Below are positions 55,495 to 63,875 of a DNA stretch of 64,000 nucleotides, in pieces. Source of the DNA: Clostridium sp. (GTDB taxonomy: Bacteria > Bacillota > Clostridia > Clostridiales > Clostridiaceae); the NCBI GenBank assembly GCA_028692255.1, contig JAQUXS010000002.1:41432-105431 (forward strand), read 5' to 3'. The stretch's first letter is position 1. Every line of letters starts with the position of its first letter. A model generated the notes under the pieces. The model was not told the origin of the DNA and ran no database searches. It saw only the letters and a list, made by a program, of their open reading frames with translations. Made by a program: the position numbers and the translations under genes.

Positions 55495-55815
55495 TTATTT
55501 TATATCATGTATTATCTTGATTGTAAGTCCTATTAGTGTAGTAAAAAATATCACTATTGTTATTATTTTTCTTGTTAAGCTTTCTTCCTTAAAACCATTA
55601 AAAAGCTCCATCCCCCAATATATCCCAAAAAATAAAACAACATACACAAATATCCATATAGCAAAAAAACACTCAACTGTAACTAGTACTCCTGCTGTGT
55701 AATTCTTTCCTTCTATTATAATAATTAAAAGTACTCCTATAAATGCCATAATAGTACATCCTATAACAGAAATTTTATTAAACTTTTTATTTTGTTCTCT
55801 ATTTAATTTTTTCAT
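55495..55815 (-). CDS. Paralogous small membrane protein A2 of the WXG100 locus
   Basis: 106 aa; its first 35 and last 45 residues are almost identical to the proteins at 54733 and 56856, while the middle (second and third hydrophobic segments) has diverged. This suggests selection or recombination in the centre, as in immunity-gene families. It follows a degraded effector C-terminal fragment on the minus strand. Confidence 0.75.
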   Translation of the reverse strand: MKKLNREQNKKFNKISVIGCTIMAFIGVLLIIIIEGKNYTAGVLVTVECFFAIWIFVYVVLFFGIYWGMELFNGFKEESLTRKIITIVIFFTTLIGLTIKIIHDIK

Positions 55816-55823
55816 ACATTTAC

Positions 55824-55985
55824 CTCCTTAATTGCCCGAAAGTTGTCCTATACTTTTTCCCATATCAATTATATCTGAAACATCTGACTTAACTGTTGAC
55901 ACTATTTTTCTTGCACTATTAACTTTTTGAAGCAAACTGGTCCAGCTATAACTACATCTTGACAAGCAATTTTATCAATAGTAAT
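55824..55985 (-). pseudogene. Orphan C-terminal fragment of the WXG100 protein
   Basis: Close nucleotide copy of 57195-57340, the last ~45 codons of the WXG100 gene (ending 'DIIDMGKSI...LSGN'), but with a one-base deletion after 'VVIAGP' that breaks the frame. It has no N-terminal WXG domain and sits directly before membrane protein A2, as the full gene sits before A1. Confidence 0.8.
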
Positions 55986-56294
55986 TTACTTAGCATTATG
56001 TACTGCCTTAACTATCATTGCTATTACTATAATAATAAATAAAACTAATGTTAATATCTTTCCTTTAAGGGTTTCTTCATTAAATCCATTAAAAAATTCA
56101 ATTCCCCACGATATAATTGCTGCAACAAAAAACAATGCTATCCATACTATAGCATAAAATTCAATTGTAAATTTTATTCCTTGATTGCCTTTTATAATTG
56201 TTAATAATAACAACGCTATGGCAGAAATAACTGTACACGATACGAACGTAATTTTATTAATTTTTCTACACTGTCCTTTATCTAACTTCTTCAT
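55986..56294 (-). CDS. Divergent paralogue (type B) of the small membrane proteins
   Basis: 102 aa; same plan as the A-type proteins ('KKLDKGQCRKINKI' N terminus, four hydrophobic segments, 'WGIEFFNGFNEETLKGKI'), but only moderately similar in sequence. GGTGGTGAA precedes the ATG. It follows the type-B orphan effector tail, so each membrane-protein type seems matched to its own effector C terminus. Confidence 0.7.
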   Translation of the reverse strand: MKKLDKGQCRKINKITFVSCTVISAIALLLLTIIKGNQGIKFTIEFYAIVWIALFFVAAIISWGIEFFNGFNEETLKGKILTLVLFIIIVIAMIVKAVHNAK

Positions 56295-56311
56295 ATATTC
56301 ACCACCAATTA

Positions 56312-56526
56312 TTAACTAATATCATTGGATATCATATCTTTTACATCTAATGCATTTGAATTTATAGTTGATATAATATCTTTTGCACTCTTTATTTTTT
56401 CAACTAAACCTGGTCCTTCTACAATCACATCACTGTAAGCAATTTTGGCTTCTCTCCCAAACCTTCCAATCTCATATGGCAGTTTTCCTAGAATAAAAGA
56501 AATTTTATTAAATTTTTTAATTTGTC
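56312..56526 (-). pseudogene. Chimaeric fragment: membrane-protein start fused to a divergent WXG100-protein tail
   Basis: An open minus-strand frame of ~70 codons without an ATG. It starts with the membrane-protein N terminus ('KDFNKGQIKKFNKISFI') and switches to 'LGKLPYEIGRFGREAKIAYSDVIVEGPGLVEKIKSA...', a diverged version of the WXG100 protein's last 60 residues, ending TAA at 56312. It is a scar of recombination between units of the array. Confidence 0.7.
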
Positions 56527-56560
56527 CTTTATTAAAATCCTTAATTATTTCAAAATAAGA

Positions 56561-56821
56561 TTATCTGACAAGCCCATTTGGTATGCTTTTTAAAAATTTT
56601 TCTTGCTCTTCATTCATATAACCTGTAAAATATGTTCTTTCTATATCCGATTGATTAAAAAGATAATTACTTCCTTTATCTATATTTCCTTCTGGAAACA
56701 AGCAGCCTACATAATCATATATTGTCTTCGTTTCTAAATCTTCTTGCTTCAATCCATATATCATAAGCTTTTTATTAGCTTCTTTTAATAACACAACGGA
56801 ACCTATAGGTAGCAACTTCAC
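56561..56821 (-). CDS. DUF4176-like protein, copy 1
   Basis: 86 aa, GTG start after GGGAGGTGG. Same family and nearly the same sequence as the copy at 55200 (differences near residues 9 and 52-55). It follows membrane protein A1. The repeat unit of the locus is effector (or tail), membrane protein, DUF4176. Confidence 0.8.
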   Translation of the reverse strand: MKLLPIGSVVLLKEANKKLMIYGLKQEDLETKTIYDYVGCLFPEGNIDKGSNYLFNQSDIERTYFTGYMNEEQEKFLKSIPNGLVR

Positions 56822-56855
56822 TTGCTACCACCTCCCAACTATCCTAATTTATGTA

Positions 56856-57176
56856 TTATTTTATGTCATGTATTATCTTGATTGTAAGTCCTATTAGTGT
56901 AGTAAAGAATATCACTATTGTTATTATTTTTCTTGTTAAGCTTTCTTCCTTAAAACCATTAAAAAGCTCCATTCCCCAATATATTCCTAAAAATATAACA
57001 ACATATACAAATACCCATATTCCAACAAAAAATGCAGCTGTTCCAAGTATACCCCCATGATAATTTTTGCCCTGCATTGCAATGGCTAAAAGTACTCCTG
57101 TAAATGCAATAATAGTACATACTATAACAGAAATTTTATTAAATTTTTTATTTTGTTCTCTGCTTAATTTTTTCAT
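56856..57176 (-). CDS. Paralogous small membrane protein A1 of the WXG100 locus
   Basis: 106 aa, four hydrophobic segments, ends 'IGLTIKIIHDIK' like A2 and A3. It starts 12 nt after the stop of the intact WXG100 gene, with a GGAGGTGGGTG ribosome site; this is the position expected of its cognate immunity protein. Confidence 0.78.
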   Translation of the reverse strand: MKKLSREQNKKFNKISVIVCTIIAFTGVLLAIAMQGKNYHGGILGTAAFFVGIWVFVYVVIFLGIYWGMELFNGFKEESLTRKIITIVIFFTTLIGLTIKIIHDIK

Positions 57177-57188
57177 ACACCCACCTCC

Positions 57189-58079
57189 TTAATTACCCGA
57201 AGGTTGTGTTATGCTTTTTCCCATATCGATTATATCTGAAACATCTGACTTAACTGTTGACACAATTTTTCTCGCGCTATTAACTTTTTGGAGCAAGCTT
57301 GGTCCAGCTATAACTACATCTTGATAAGCAATTTTAACTTTACTCTGAAACCTACCAACTTCATATGGCAACCTTCCTAATTTTATGTATTTTGGTGCAG
57401 ACACTACCCCAACTAACTCGCTAAAGCCTCTCGAACCAGTAAAGAAATCTCCTGAATCATATAGTATATCGCCGGCTGTTTCTCCAACTTGTTTATCATT
57501 TAGAGCTTTATCCTCACAGCAATCACATAAATCTCTGATACCATTTGCAGTAGAATTAACTCCATATCCTGCTTGTATCACTGCAGCTGGAGTTGCCGCA
57601 CCACCAGTAAAAAATTCTTCTACTCCGCTAGTTCCAACAAGTACTACTCCCCCTGCAACTTTAAAAAGGGAACTTCCTATCTTAGCCGCATGATAGAACT
57701 TTCCACCTTTAGATACAGATGACTTAATTTCATCCCAAAAGCTTTCTTTTTTCTTTGCAGCTTTTTTACTTGCACTTACCACTTTTCCAGTTCTCATAGA
57801 TTTGCCTGCTTTAGTATCTGCTGAGGTCAAACTTTTTGAAGTAGTTTCAAAATATTTTGCATAAGTCATTAGCATGATTGGAAACTGTTCTAATCCCTTA
57901 CGTTTTATATCATACTCCTCCATAAATTCTGATTGTGCGTCACCTAACCATGTTTCTTTTAACATACTTACATTCTTATCACTGGTATTTAAAATACTAT
58001 CTATACTTTGTGCAACTGATCTAAACTGCTTTGACGCTGCTGAAAGTCCACTTGCACTCATTTTTATTTTATCTGCCAT
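57189..58079 (-). CDS. WXG100-domain protein with hydrophobic C-terminal extension, putative type VII effector
   Basis: 296 aa. The N-terminal ~95 residues form a WXG100 helical hairpin with W44-L-G46 ('ETWLGDAQSEF'). Then a Lys/Ser linker, a Gly/Ala/Val-rich hydrophobic stretch (~150-185) and a helical tail. The ATG at 58079 is 9 nt after GGAGG; an upstream ATG is part of that site. It is probably exported by a type VII secretion system encoded elsewhere. The hydrophobic middle hints at membrane activity, but toxicity is inferred. Its tail is duplicated twice downstream. Confidence 0.78.
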   Translation of the reverse strand: MADKIKMSASGLSAASKQFRSVAQSIDSILNTSDKNVSMLKETWLGDAQSEFMEEYDIKRKGLEQFPIMLMTYAKYFETTSKSLTSADTKAGKSMRTGKVVSASKKAAKKKESFWDEIKSSVSKGGKFYHAAKIGSSLFKVAGGVVLVGTSGVEEFFTGGAATPAAVIQAGYGVNSTANGIRDLCDCCEDKALNDKQVGETAGDILYDSGDFFTGSRGFSELVGVVSAPKYIKLGRLPYEVGRFQSKVKIAYQDVVIAGPSLLQKVNSARKIVSTVKSDVSDIIDMGKSITQPSGN

Positions 58080-58183
58080 ATATGCTTGTACCTCCATCTT
58101 ATATAGGTATTATTATTTCATATCAGTAAATATTTGCCAAGTAAGCGTTTTAATTCCTATTTTCAACTTCATATCACTACATA

Positions 58184-59029
58184 TTAGTCTTTTATTATTT
58201 CTGGATGTTCATAAACTTCATTAGGATTCGTTCCAATTCTAAATCCATCATTTAGCTTTTCAATTTCACTTATATCTTCCTTACTAATTTCAAAATTAAA
58301 TATATCTGCATTTTCTTTTATCCTTGCATATGTTGCTGATTTAGGAATGGTAGCAACCCCCATCTGCAAATCCCACCTTAATACTATTTGAGAAATTGTT
58401 CTCTCGTATTTCTGTGAAAGCTCCTGTAAAAATGGAATTTGAAAAACTAATCCCCTCATTAAAGGTGACCAAGCTTCTACCTGAATATTGTTTTTTTTAC
58501 AATACTCCATCAAATCTTTCTGAACAAGCCTTGGATGGAATTCTATTTGATTTACTGCCGGTATGATCTCAGCATTTTCTAGTAACTCTTTCAAATGGTT
58601 TATTGTAAAATTACTCACTCCTATAGCTCTTATATATCCTTGCTTATATAACTTTTCAAGTGCCTTCCAAGTTTCTTTATTTAAAGATTGTGGCCAATGG
58701 ATTAAATATAAATCCAGATAATCTGTCTTAAGTTTTTTTGTAGATTCTTTGAAAGCCTTAAGGGTTTTCTCATAACCTTGATCTGAATTCCAAACCTTAT
58801 CAACTAAAAATATTTCATCTCTAGGTATATCGCTTTCTTTTAATGCACAACCAATTACTTCTTCATTTCCATAAAAAGAAGCTGTATCTATATGACGATA
58901 TCCGATTTTTATACTTTCTTTTATTGCGTTATTAAGTTTAACCGAATTTTCAACATTATAAGTACCAAATCCAAGTAAAGGCATTTTAACTCCATTATTT
59001 AAAATCACATAATCCTTGCTAATTTTCAC
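58184..59029 (-). CDS. Aldo/keto reductase
   Basis: About 281 aa, full length. Catalytic tetrad visible: Asp in 'RHIDTASFYGNE' with Tyr, Lys in 'LVDKVW', His in 'YLIHWPQS'; NADPH-binding 'IPKSATYARIKENADIFNF'. It reduces aldehydes or ketones; the substrate is not predictable. GTG 59029 follows AAGGGG by 10 nt; the ATG at 59038 touches that site. Divergent from the Lrp-type regulator 150 bp away, which may control it. Confidence 0.9.
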   Translation of the reverse strand: MKISKDYVILNNGVKMPLLGFGTYNVENSVKLNNAIKESIKIGYRHIDTASFYGNEEVIGCALKESDIPRDEIFLVDKVWNSDQGYEKTLKAFKESTKKLKTDYLDLYLIHWPQSLNKETWKALEKLYKQGYIRAIGVSNFTINHLKELLENAEIIPAVNQIEFHPRLVQKDLMEYCKKNNIQVEAWSPLMRGLVFQIPFLQELSQKYERTISQIVLRWDLQMGVATIPKSATYARIKENADIFNFEISKEDISEIEKLNDGFRIGTNPNEVYEHPEIIKD

Positions 59030-59179
59030 TATTATCATCCCCTTAATATTATTTATAAAAATTGAACCCTGTAACTTATTGTATTATAATAAGTTAATGA
59101 TAATTTTTCCATTATACTTGTTATTGTTTTAAATAAAAAATATTTCAAATTGAATAAAAAGAAAGGTAATTAATTTCAT

Positions 59180-59626
59180 ATGAAAATTGACAATACAGAT
59201 ATTAAAATTTTAAAGGAACTTCAATTAGATAGTCGTTTATCTATTAGAGAATTATCAAAAAGAGTCAATCTGTCTCCTCCATCAGTTGCTGATAGAATAA
59301 GAAAACTTGAAGATGGTGGAATAATTGAAGGGTATACTATAAAAATAAATGAAGCTGCCCTAGACTTTTCCATACAATGTATAATTCAAATTGATCTTAA
59401 GAATAGTAAGTTTGAAAAATTTAAAGAATTTATTTATAATTATCCCCGTGTAATTTTCTGTTATAGAATTGCAGGTTATTCTTGCATATTACTAAAATTA
59501 AGTGTTAAGTCAATATCTGAAATTGAAAAATTTATTGATTCTATTTCAGCATTAGATTCTACAACTTCTACACATATTATATTTTCAGAAATTCCTATAA
59601 ATAAAAGTATAGAAAAATTTTTTTAG
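59180..59626 (+). CDS. Lrp/AsnC-family transcriptional regulator
   Basis: 148 aa. N-terminal HTH ('DIKILKELQLDSRLSIRELSKRVNLSPPSVADRIRKLEDGGIIEGY') and C-terminal RAM (ligand-binding) domain with 'CYRIAGYSCILLKLSV'. Members sense amino acids or related metabolites. The divergent aldo/keto reductase is the likeliest target. Confidence 0.9.
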   Translation: MKIDNTDIKILKELQLDSRLSIRELSKRVNLSPPSVADRIRKLEDGGIIEGYTIKINEAALDFSIQCIIQIDLKNSKFEKFKEFIYNYPRVIFCYRIAGYSCILLKLSVKSISEIEKFIDSISALDSTTSTHIIFSEIPINKSIEKFF

Positions 59627-59642
59627 ATTTGTAAATGAGTGT

Positions 59643-59700
59643 TTTCAATTCTTTATTTATAAATTTTATATTCACAAAATTTATAAATAAAGAATTGAAA
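59643..59700. repeat. Perfect 25-bp inverted repeat after the Lrp-family gene
   Basis: TTTCAATTCTTTATTTATAAATTTT and its exact complement, separated by 8 nt (ATATTCAC). No T tract follows on the plus strand, so it is not a standard terminator; it could be an RNase III-type processing hairpin. Confidence 0.75.
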
Positions 59701-59710
59701 CAAAATAATA

Positions 59711-59747
59711 GGGAGAACCGCTGCCTTTGTCTAGACTTGGTTCTCCT
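59711..59747 (-). terminator. Hairpin with the same conserved loop as 54677-54719
   Basis: GGAGAACC/GGTTCTCC stem around a loop with GCCTTTGTCTAGAC (plus reading, 59723-59736); on the minus strand it is followed by TATTATTTTGTTT. It lies ~75 nt after the 59823 gene and is its likely terminator. Confidence 0.6.
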
Positions 59748-59822
59748 ATAAGTAATGTTGTATTTTGTTGAATTTTCATATGTGTTATTTGCTACATTGT
59801 TATACTATTACTTATATCTCTT

Positions 59823-61301
59823 CTACTTAAAAAATTCAGCTGCAAATGTATTAAAGTTGCTCTGCATTTGCTCATAGTCATTCTGTCCACCTTCACCATA
59901 TACATTTGACATATAATTCATAGCATTTTGATAGCCATTCTTAAAACTCTGTTCATTTGAAACATCAATGCTTTTAAAAGAATTATATATGTTTTCTAAA
60001 CTCTCCATATTATTTTTGAAATTCTCTGCTCCTTCAATATCACCACAATTAATTAGTGTTTTGTAGAAATTTAAATAAATTTGATTAGATGTATTTGACA
60101 TTAATAATGAATTATTCTCCAAATCTTGAAGATGACTATTATAACTATCTGTTAATACTTTTCCTGCACCTGAAGTCATAACATTCTTAGCAACATATGA
60201 CACTTCTGAAGCACCAAGTCCAAATTGAAACATGTCTAAATTTCCATCGCTGCTAGTTCCGGTGACTCCGTAATTACTTGGTACTGCCATACTAAGAACT
60301 TTATTAGCACTTACCAAGTCCTTATATGTGAAGTCTGCTCCAGCAATATTAACCGTTGTTTTAACCTTATCATAGCTATAATTTTCAAACTTATTTGCAA
60401 TATCTTTTACACTCTCTTTTGAGTAGTCAACATTATTTTCACTTGAAAACTGTCCATAAAGAGAAGATAATTCTTTTTCCATTCCATATATAGAGATGCT
60501 GGTAGTAGATTCAAATGCTCCATCTAGTGATTTCCCTGTTATATAACTTTCTAGTGATTTAGTTTGACTATTGATATTATAAGCTGTATCATCAGCAAAA
60601 TAGTCATTGAGCTTATTTAACTCTGCATTTTTATTGTTTTCTTGTTCTTTAGTGTAAGAAGCAACATCTGTTACTTTATTATCTTGTTCTCTTTTTGATA
60701 TACTATCTTCTGAATAATTTTCTTCTATTTGCGATTTTGCTTTATTATAGGCAACTATGGATATGGCTAAATAATCAGCATTTCCCTCTGGTGAGTTATA
60801 TGTTCTATTAGAATTTGATGTTTGCAAATTTTTTATAGTATTATCTAATTCATCTGCAATTGGTGTTGAGTATCCGTTGTATTCATTTTTATAAGCTTCA
60901 TATGCTTCCTGTCTTTTTGAATCTTCTGCTTCAATAGCTGGCTCCTGTTTATCATAATCTGTAAGTGACTCCCCACCAGCTGGAATTTCTGATGAATCTG
61001 CTATATCAGATACATAATTAGGATTGATACTTTTATCAATAGAATCTGCAATAGCTCCTTCTGCATTATAAAGTTGTCCATCATAAGAAACTTTATTTCC
61101 ATTTCTATCATATGTTTCAATCTTTCCAGAACTATTATCATAAAATATAGGTTCAACATATATATTGTCTGTATCTATTGTTACTTGTTGCGAGTTACTT
61201 TGTGCTTTATTGTTAGCACCTTTATCAGTATTTTTATTAGTCATTTTATTATAATAATCTTGCAAGGTAATACCATTCAGACCCTGTAATGTAACTTTCA
61301 T
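59823..61301 (-). CDS. Unknown 492-aa helical protein
   Basis: I do not recognise a family. It is hydrophilic, Asn/Ser/Asp-rich, with no signal peptide or membrane helix. Residues 20-200 are low-complexity and acidic; the rest is predicted helical, with many aromatic residues in the last 150 and a C-terminal 'FNTFAAEFFK'. ATG 61301 follows GGAAAGAAG by ~9 nt and is preferred over 61310. A leaderless, Asn-rich helical protein near a WXG100 locus could be an exported structural or effector protein, but this is only context. Confidence 0.6.
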   Translation of the reverse strand: MKVTLQGLNGITLQDYYNKMTNKNTDKGANNKAQSNSQQVTIDTDNIYVEPIFYDNSSGKIETYDRNGNKVSYDGQLYNAEGAIADSIDKSINPNYVSDIADSSEIPAGGESLTDYDKQEPAIEAEDSKRQEAYEAYKNEYNGYSTPIADELDNTIKNLQTSNSNRTYNSPEGNADYLAISIVAYNKAKSQIEENYSEDSISKREQDNKVTDVASYTKEQENNKNAELNKLNDYFADDTAYNINSQTKSLESYITGKSLDGAFESTTSISIYGMEKELSSLYGQFSSENNVDYSKESVKDIANKFENYSYDKVKTTVNIAGADFTYKDLVSANKVLSMAVPSNYGVTGTSSDGNLDMFQFGLGASEVSYVAKNVMTSGAGKVLTDSYNSHLQDLENNSLLMSNTSNQIYLNFYKTLINCGDIEGAENFKNNMESLENIYNSFKSIDVSNEQSFKNGYQNAMNYMSNVYGEGGQNDYEQMQSNFNTFAAEFFK

Positions 61302-61396
61302 TACAAACATCTTCTTTCCTTATTTTGTTTAATAGCCCAATTATTTTACCAATATTATCGTATAGAAAAAGAAAATGTTTATTGTTTACTTGTAAT

Positions 61397-62029
61397 TTAT
61401 CTATATGATTGTATCATTTCATTTAATTCCTTATTCTGCCCATACTTTATTACATAATCATATACACAATCTCGATTAACAATCTTCCTCATAAAATCTA
61501 GATCCATTTTGGGAATTACCTCTACAAGTTTCTTCTTAATAATACCATTTATATGCTTTAACAACTTAGTATCTTTTTGTTTTCTTGCTGCATCTTTCTT
61601 TGGATACCCAATTCCTAGTTGTCCATCAAATAACTTATCTAACGTACACTGCAAATTAATTTCACCAGCCCATCCAAAATTTAATCCAAGAGGAAATGAA
61701 ATTGCATTACCATTGTTAATTTTTCCAAATAAGTATGCATCCGATGGATTCTCAACATATCCACATAAAATACCTGGTAGGCTATTGCATGCCAGCATCA
61801 TGCCCTGCCCAGAAGAACATCCAGTTACCACAAAATCTGCAGCCCTGCTTTCTAGCAAAATACTTATGAGCATTGCCGTTTCAATATAAGAATATTCAAT
61901 TTCTTCGTCTGGAAAAATTCCAAAGTTGATAACTTCATATTCCTTATCATTTACAGTTCTTTTTAAACAATTATATAATAGATCATTCTTATTTTTCTGC
62001 GAACTTGCTTGGATAATTGCAATCTTCAT
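61397..62029 (-). CDS. RpiB/LacA/LacB-family sugar-phosphate isomerase-like protein
   Basis: 210 aa. The RpiB-type phosphate/active-site loop 'VVTGCSSGQGMMLACNSLPG' is present, with 'GILCGYVENPSDAYLFGKINNGNAISF' following as in the family. The C-terminal ~60 residues extend beyond typical RpiB (~150 aa). Substrate could be a ribose-, galactose- or related sugar phosphate. No neighbouring sugar genes are in the window. Confidence 0.72.
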   Translation of the reverse strand: MKIAIIQASSQKNKNDLLYNCLKRTVNDKEYEVINFGIFPDEEIEYSYIETAMLISILLESRAADFVVTGCSSGQGMMLACNSLPGILCGYVENPSDAYLFGKINNGNAISFPLGLNFGWAGEINLQCTLDKLFDGQLGIGYPKKDAARKQKDTKLLKHINGIIKKKLVEVIPKMDLDFMRKIVNRDCVYDYVIKYGQNKELNEMIQSYR

Positions 62030-62130
62030 AAAATATACACCTCCAAATTAGGATTATGCAAAGGCTACTGATAATTTAACTTTTATTTTTTATGCAATAG
62101 CCTCTGCAATGCGTAAAGCACATAATTCTT

Positions 62131-63366
62131 CTATTCTTGCAATACAATTTCCACCTTTGTCCCTTGTTTTAAAATTGATGATATATGAATATCGTGTCCT
62201 AACTTTCTTGAGAGCTTATAACTCAAATATAATCCAACTCCAGTAGATACTGTTTTCTTTCGTCCGTTTGATCCAGTATATGCTTTTTCAAAAATACGTC
62301 TGATATCTTCTTCACGAATACCAATTCCTGAATCTTCAATAAATAACTTTTGATTATGGAACTCATTCACTCCATAAATCTGAATACCTCCATTTTTTTT
62401 AGAGTATTTCACTGCATTGTCTAAAACCTGCTTTATAATAAAATAAAGCCATTTTTCATCACTATTTACTTCAAAATCTAAATTTCTAATATTTAGCTCA
62501 AGATACTTATTTTTAATACTTGAATATTCATTTTGTAAGCACCTATTCACAACCTTCTTGAGATTCACACTACTAATTTGACAATCTCTTGAAAAGTCAT
62601 TCAGCTGACTATAGCAAATTGTTTTCTGCACCATATCTTCAATTTTAATAATTTCATCTAAAATATTATACAGTACCTTTTCTGTTGGATTATCTAAGCT
62701 ATTCTCAATTATTAATTTAGTTGCAGCAATTGGTGTTTTAATTTCATGAACCCAAGTTTCAATGAATTCAATATCTTCCCTATTCTTATCTTCAAATGCT
62801 CCCATCATCTTTTCAGCATTTTTTTTTAACTGCAACACAAGTTTCATATATAATTTTTGCTCATAGGATATTGGATTTGGTAATGAAACGATAAAGTCTA
62901 AATCATTGTTTCCTATCAATTTGGAAAGTCGTTTGCAATATCTATTTAGCCTTAGATAATCCACAATTAAATATATAACAAAAACAAATACCATTAACTC
63001 AATGCAATAGAATCCATTAGAACCTATTCCAACTATCAATGTTTCGAAAAACAAAATTTGCCCAATTTCTTTTTCCCTCATACCCAACAAAGAATATATC
63101 GCAATTTCTTTTTTTCTAGACTTAAAAAATAGTGAATTAGCATAATAAACAAACACTCCAGAAAACAAAAGCACAACTACTGATGATATTTCAAATAAAA
63201 TTCCTATCTTGCTTATTCCTGTATGCAAGTCCGCAAATTGAGGATTGAAATAAATTGAACAGAAGATAAAGAAAATTGTCACAGCAAAAACAGTACTTAA
63301 AAAATACGTACTATAATTATCAAACCTTTTCTGAACATTTTTAACCGCCATTCTAAAGAAGCTCAC
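62131..63366 (-). CDS. Chimaera: BceB-type permease N terminus fused to a BceS-type histidine kinase
   Basis: Start GTG 63366 with AGGAGGTG 8 nt upstream. Residues ~1-115 are the first part of a bacitracin-type (FtsX-fold) permease ('MAVKNVQKRFDNYSTYFLSTVFAVTIFF', '...YANSLFFKSRKKEIAIYSLLGMREKEIG'). From ~120 the sequence is a Bce-type kinase: last membrane helix, 'LRLNRYCKRL', HisKA 'ETWVHEIKTPIAA' (phospho-His ~207) and a full HATPase domain. The join near 63015 is in frame, probably a deletion between neighbouring genes. It may be inactive or an altered sensor. Confidence 0.8.
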   Translation of the reverse strand: MSFFRMAVKNVQKRFDNYSTYFLSTVFAVTIFFIFCSIYFNPQFADLHTGISKIGILFEISSVVVLLFSGVFVYYANSLFFKSRKKEIAIYSLLGMREKEIGQILFFETLIVGIGSNGFYCIELMVFVFVIYLIVDYLRLNRYCKRLSKLIGNNDLDFIVSLPNPISYEQKLYMKLVLQLKKNAEKMMGAFEDKNREDIEFIETWVHEIKTPIAATKLIIENSLDNPTEKVLYNILDEIIKIEDMVQKTICYSQLNDFSRDCQISSVNLKKVVNRCLQNEYSSIKNKYLELNIRNLDFEVNSDEKWLYFIIKQVLDNAVKYSKKNGGIQIYGVNEFHNQKLFIEDSGIGIREEDIRRIFEKAYTGSNGRKKTVSTGVGLYLSYKLSRKLGHDIHISSILKQGTKVEIVLQE

Positions 63367-63434
63367 GATTATCACCTCCTAATATTGCAAGCACTTTAAG
63401 TATCTGTTCAAAAAATTCCTTTCGCGTTCCACCT

Positions 63435-63872
63435 CTATCTATCTATTTCTGTAAAAATCACACCATCTTTAATAAACATAATCCTTTTACAATAGCTTGC
63501 AGTAAAAGCATCATGCGTAACTAAAAGAATTGTTGCCGTATTTCTCTCATTTAGTTCAGTCAAACATTGAAGTAATTCTGAAGATGATTTAGAATCTAAT
63601 GCTCCTGTTGGTTCATCTGCCAAAATCAATTCTGGATTACTAATCATTGCTCTAGCTGCAGATGCCCTCTGACGCTGACCTCCAGATACTTCATATGGAT
63701 ATTTCCCTAGCAGTTTTTCAATTTCTAAAACACTGGCTATTTCTTTTACTTTTTTCACAATCACCTCTGGTTTTTCTTTTGCAAGTATAAGCGGTAATGC
63801 TATATTTTCATGAAAAGTCATGGTATCTAACAAATTGTAGTCCTGAAACATAAACCCTAGTTTTTCTCTTCG
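63435..63872 (-). pseudogene. Truncated Bce-type ABC transporter ATPase
   Basis: Only the C-terminal ~145 residues remain: 'RREKLGFMFQDYNLLDTMTFHENIALPL' (Q loop), signature 'VSGGQRQRASAARA', Walker B 'LILADEPTGALDS', H loop 'VTHDAFT'. Walker A is missing because an insertion sequence interrupts the gene at about 63873-63878. It belongs to the same broken module as the permease-kinase chimaera. Confidence 0.88.
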
Positions 63873-63875
63873 AAC

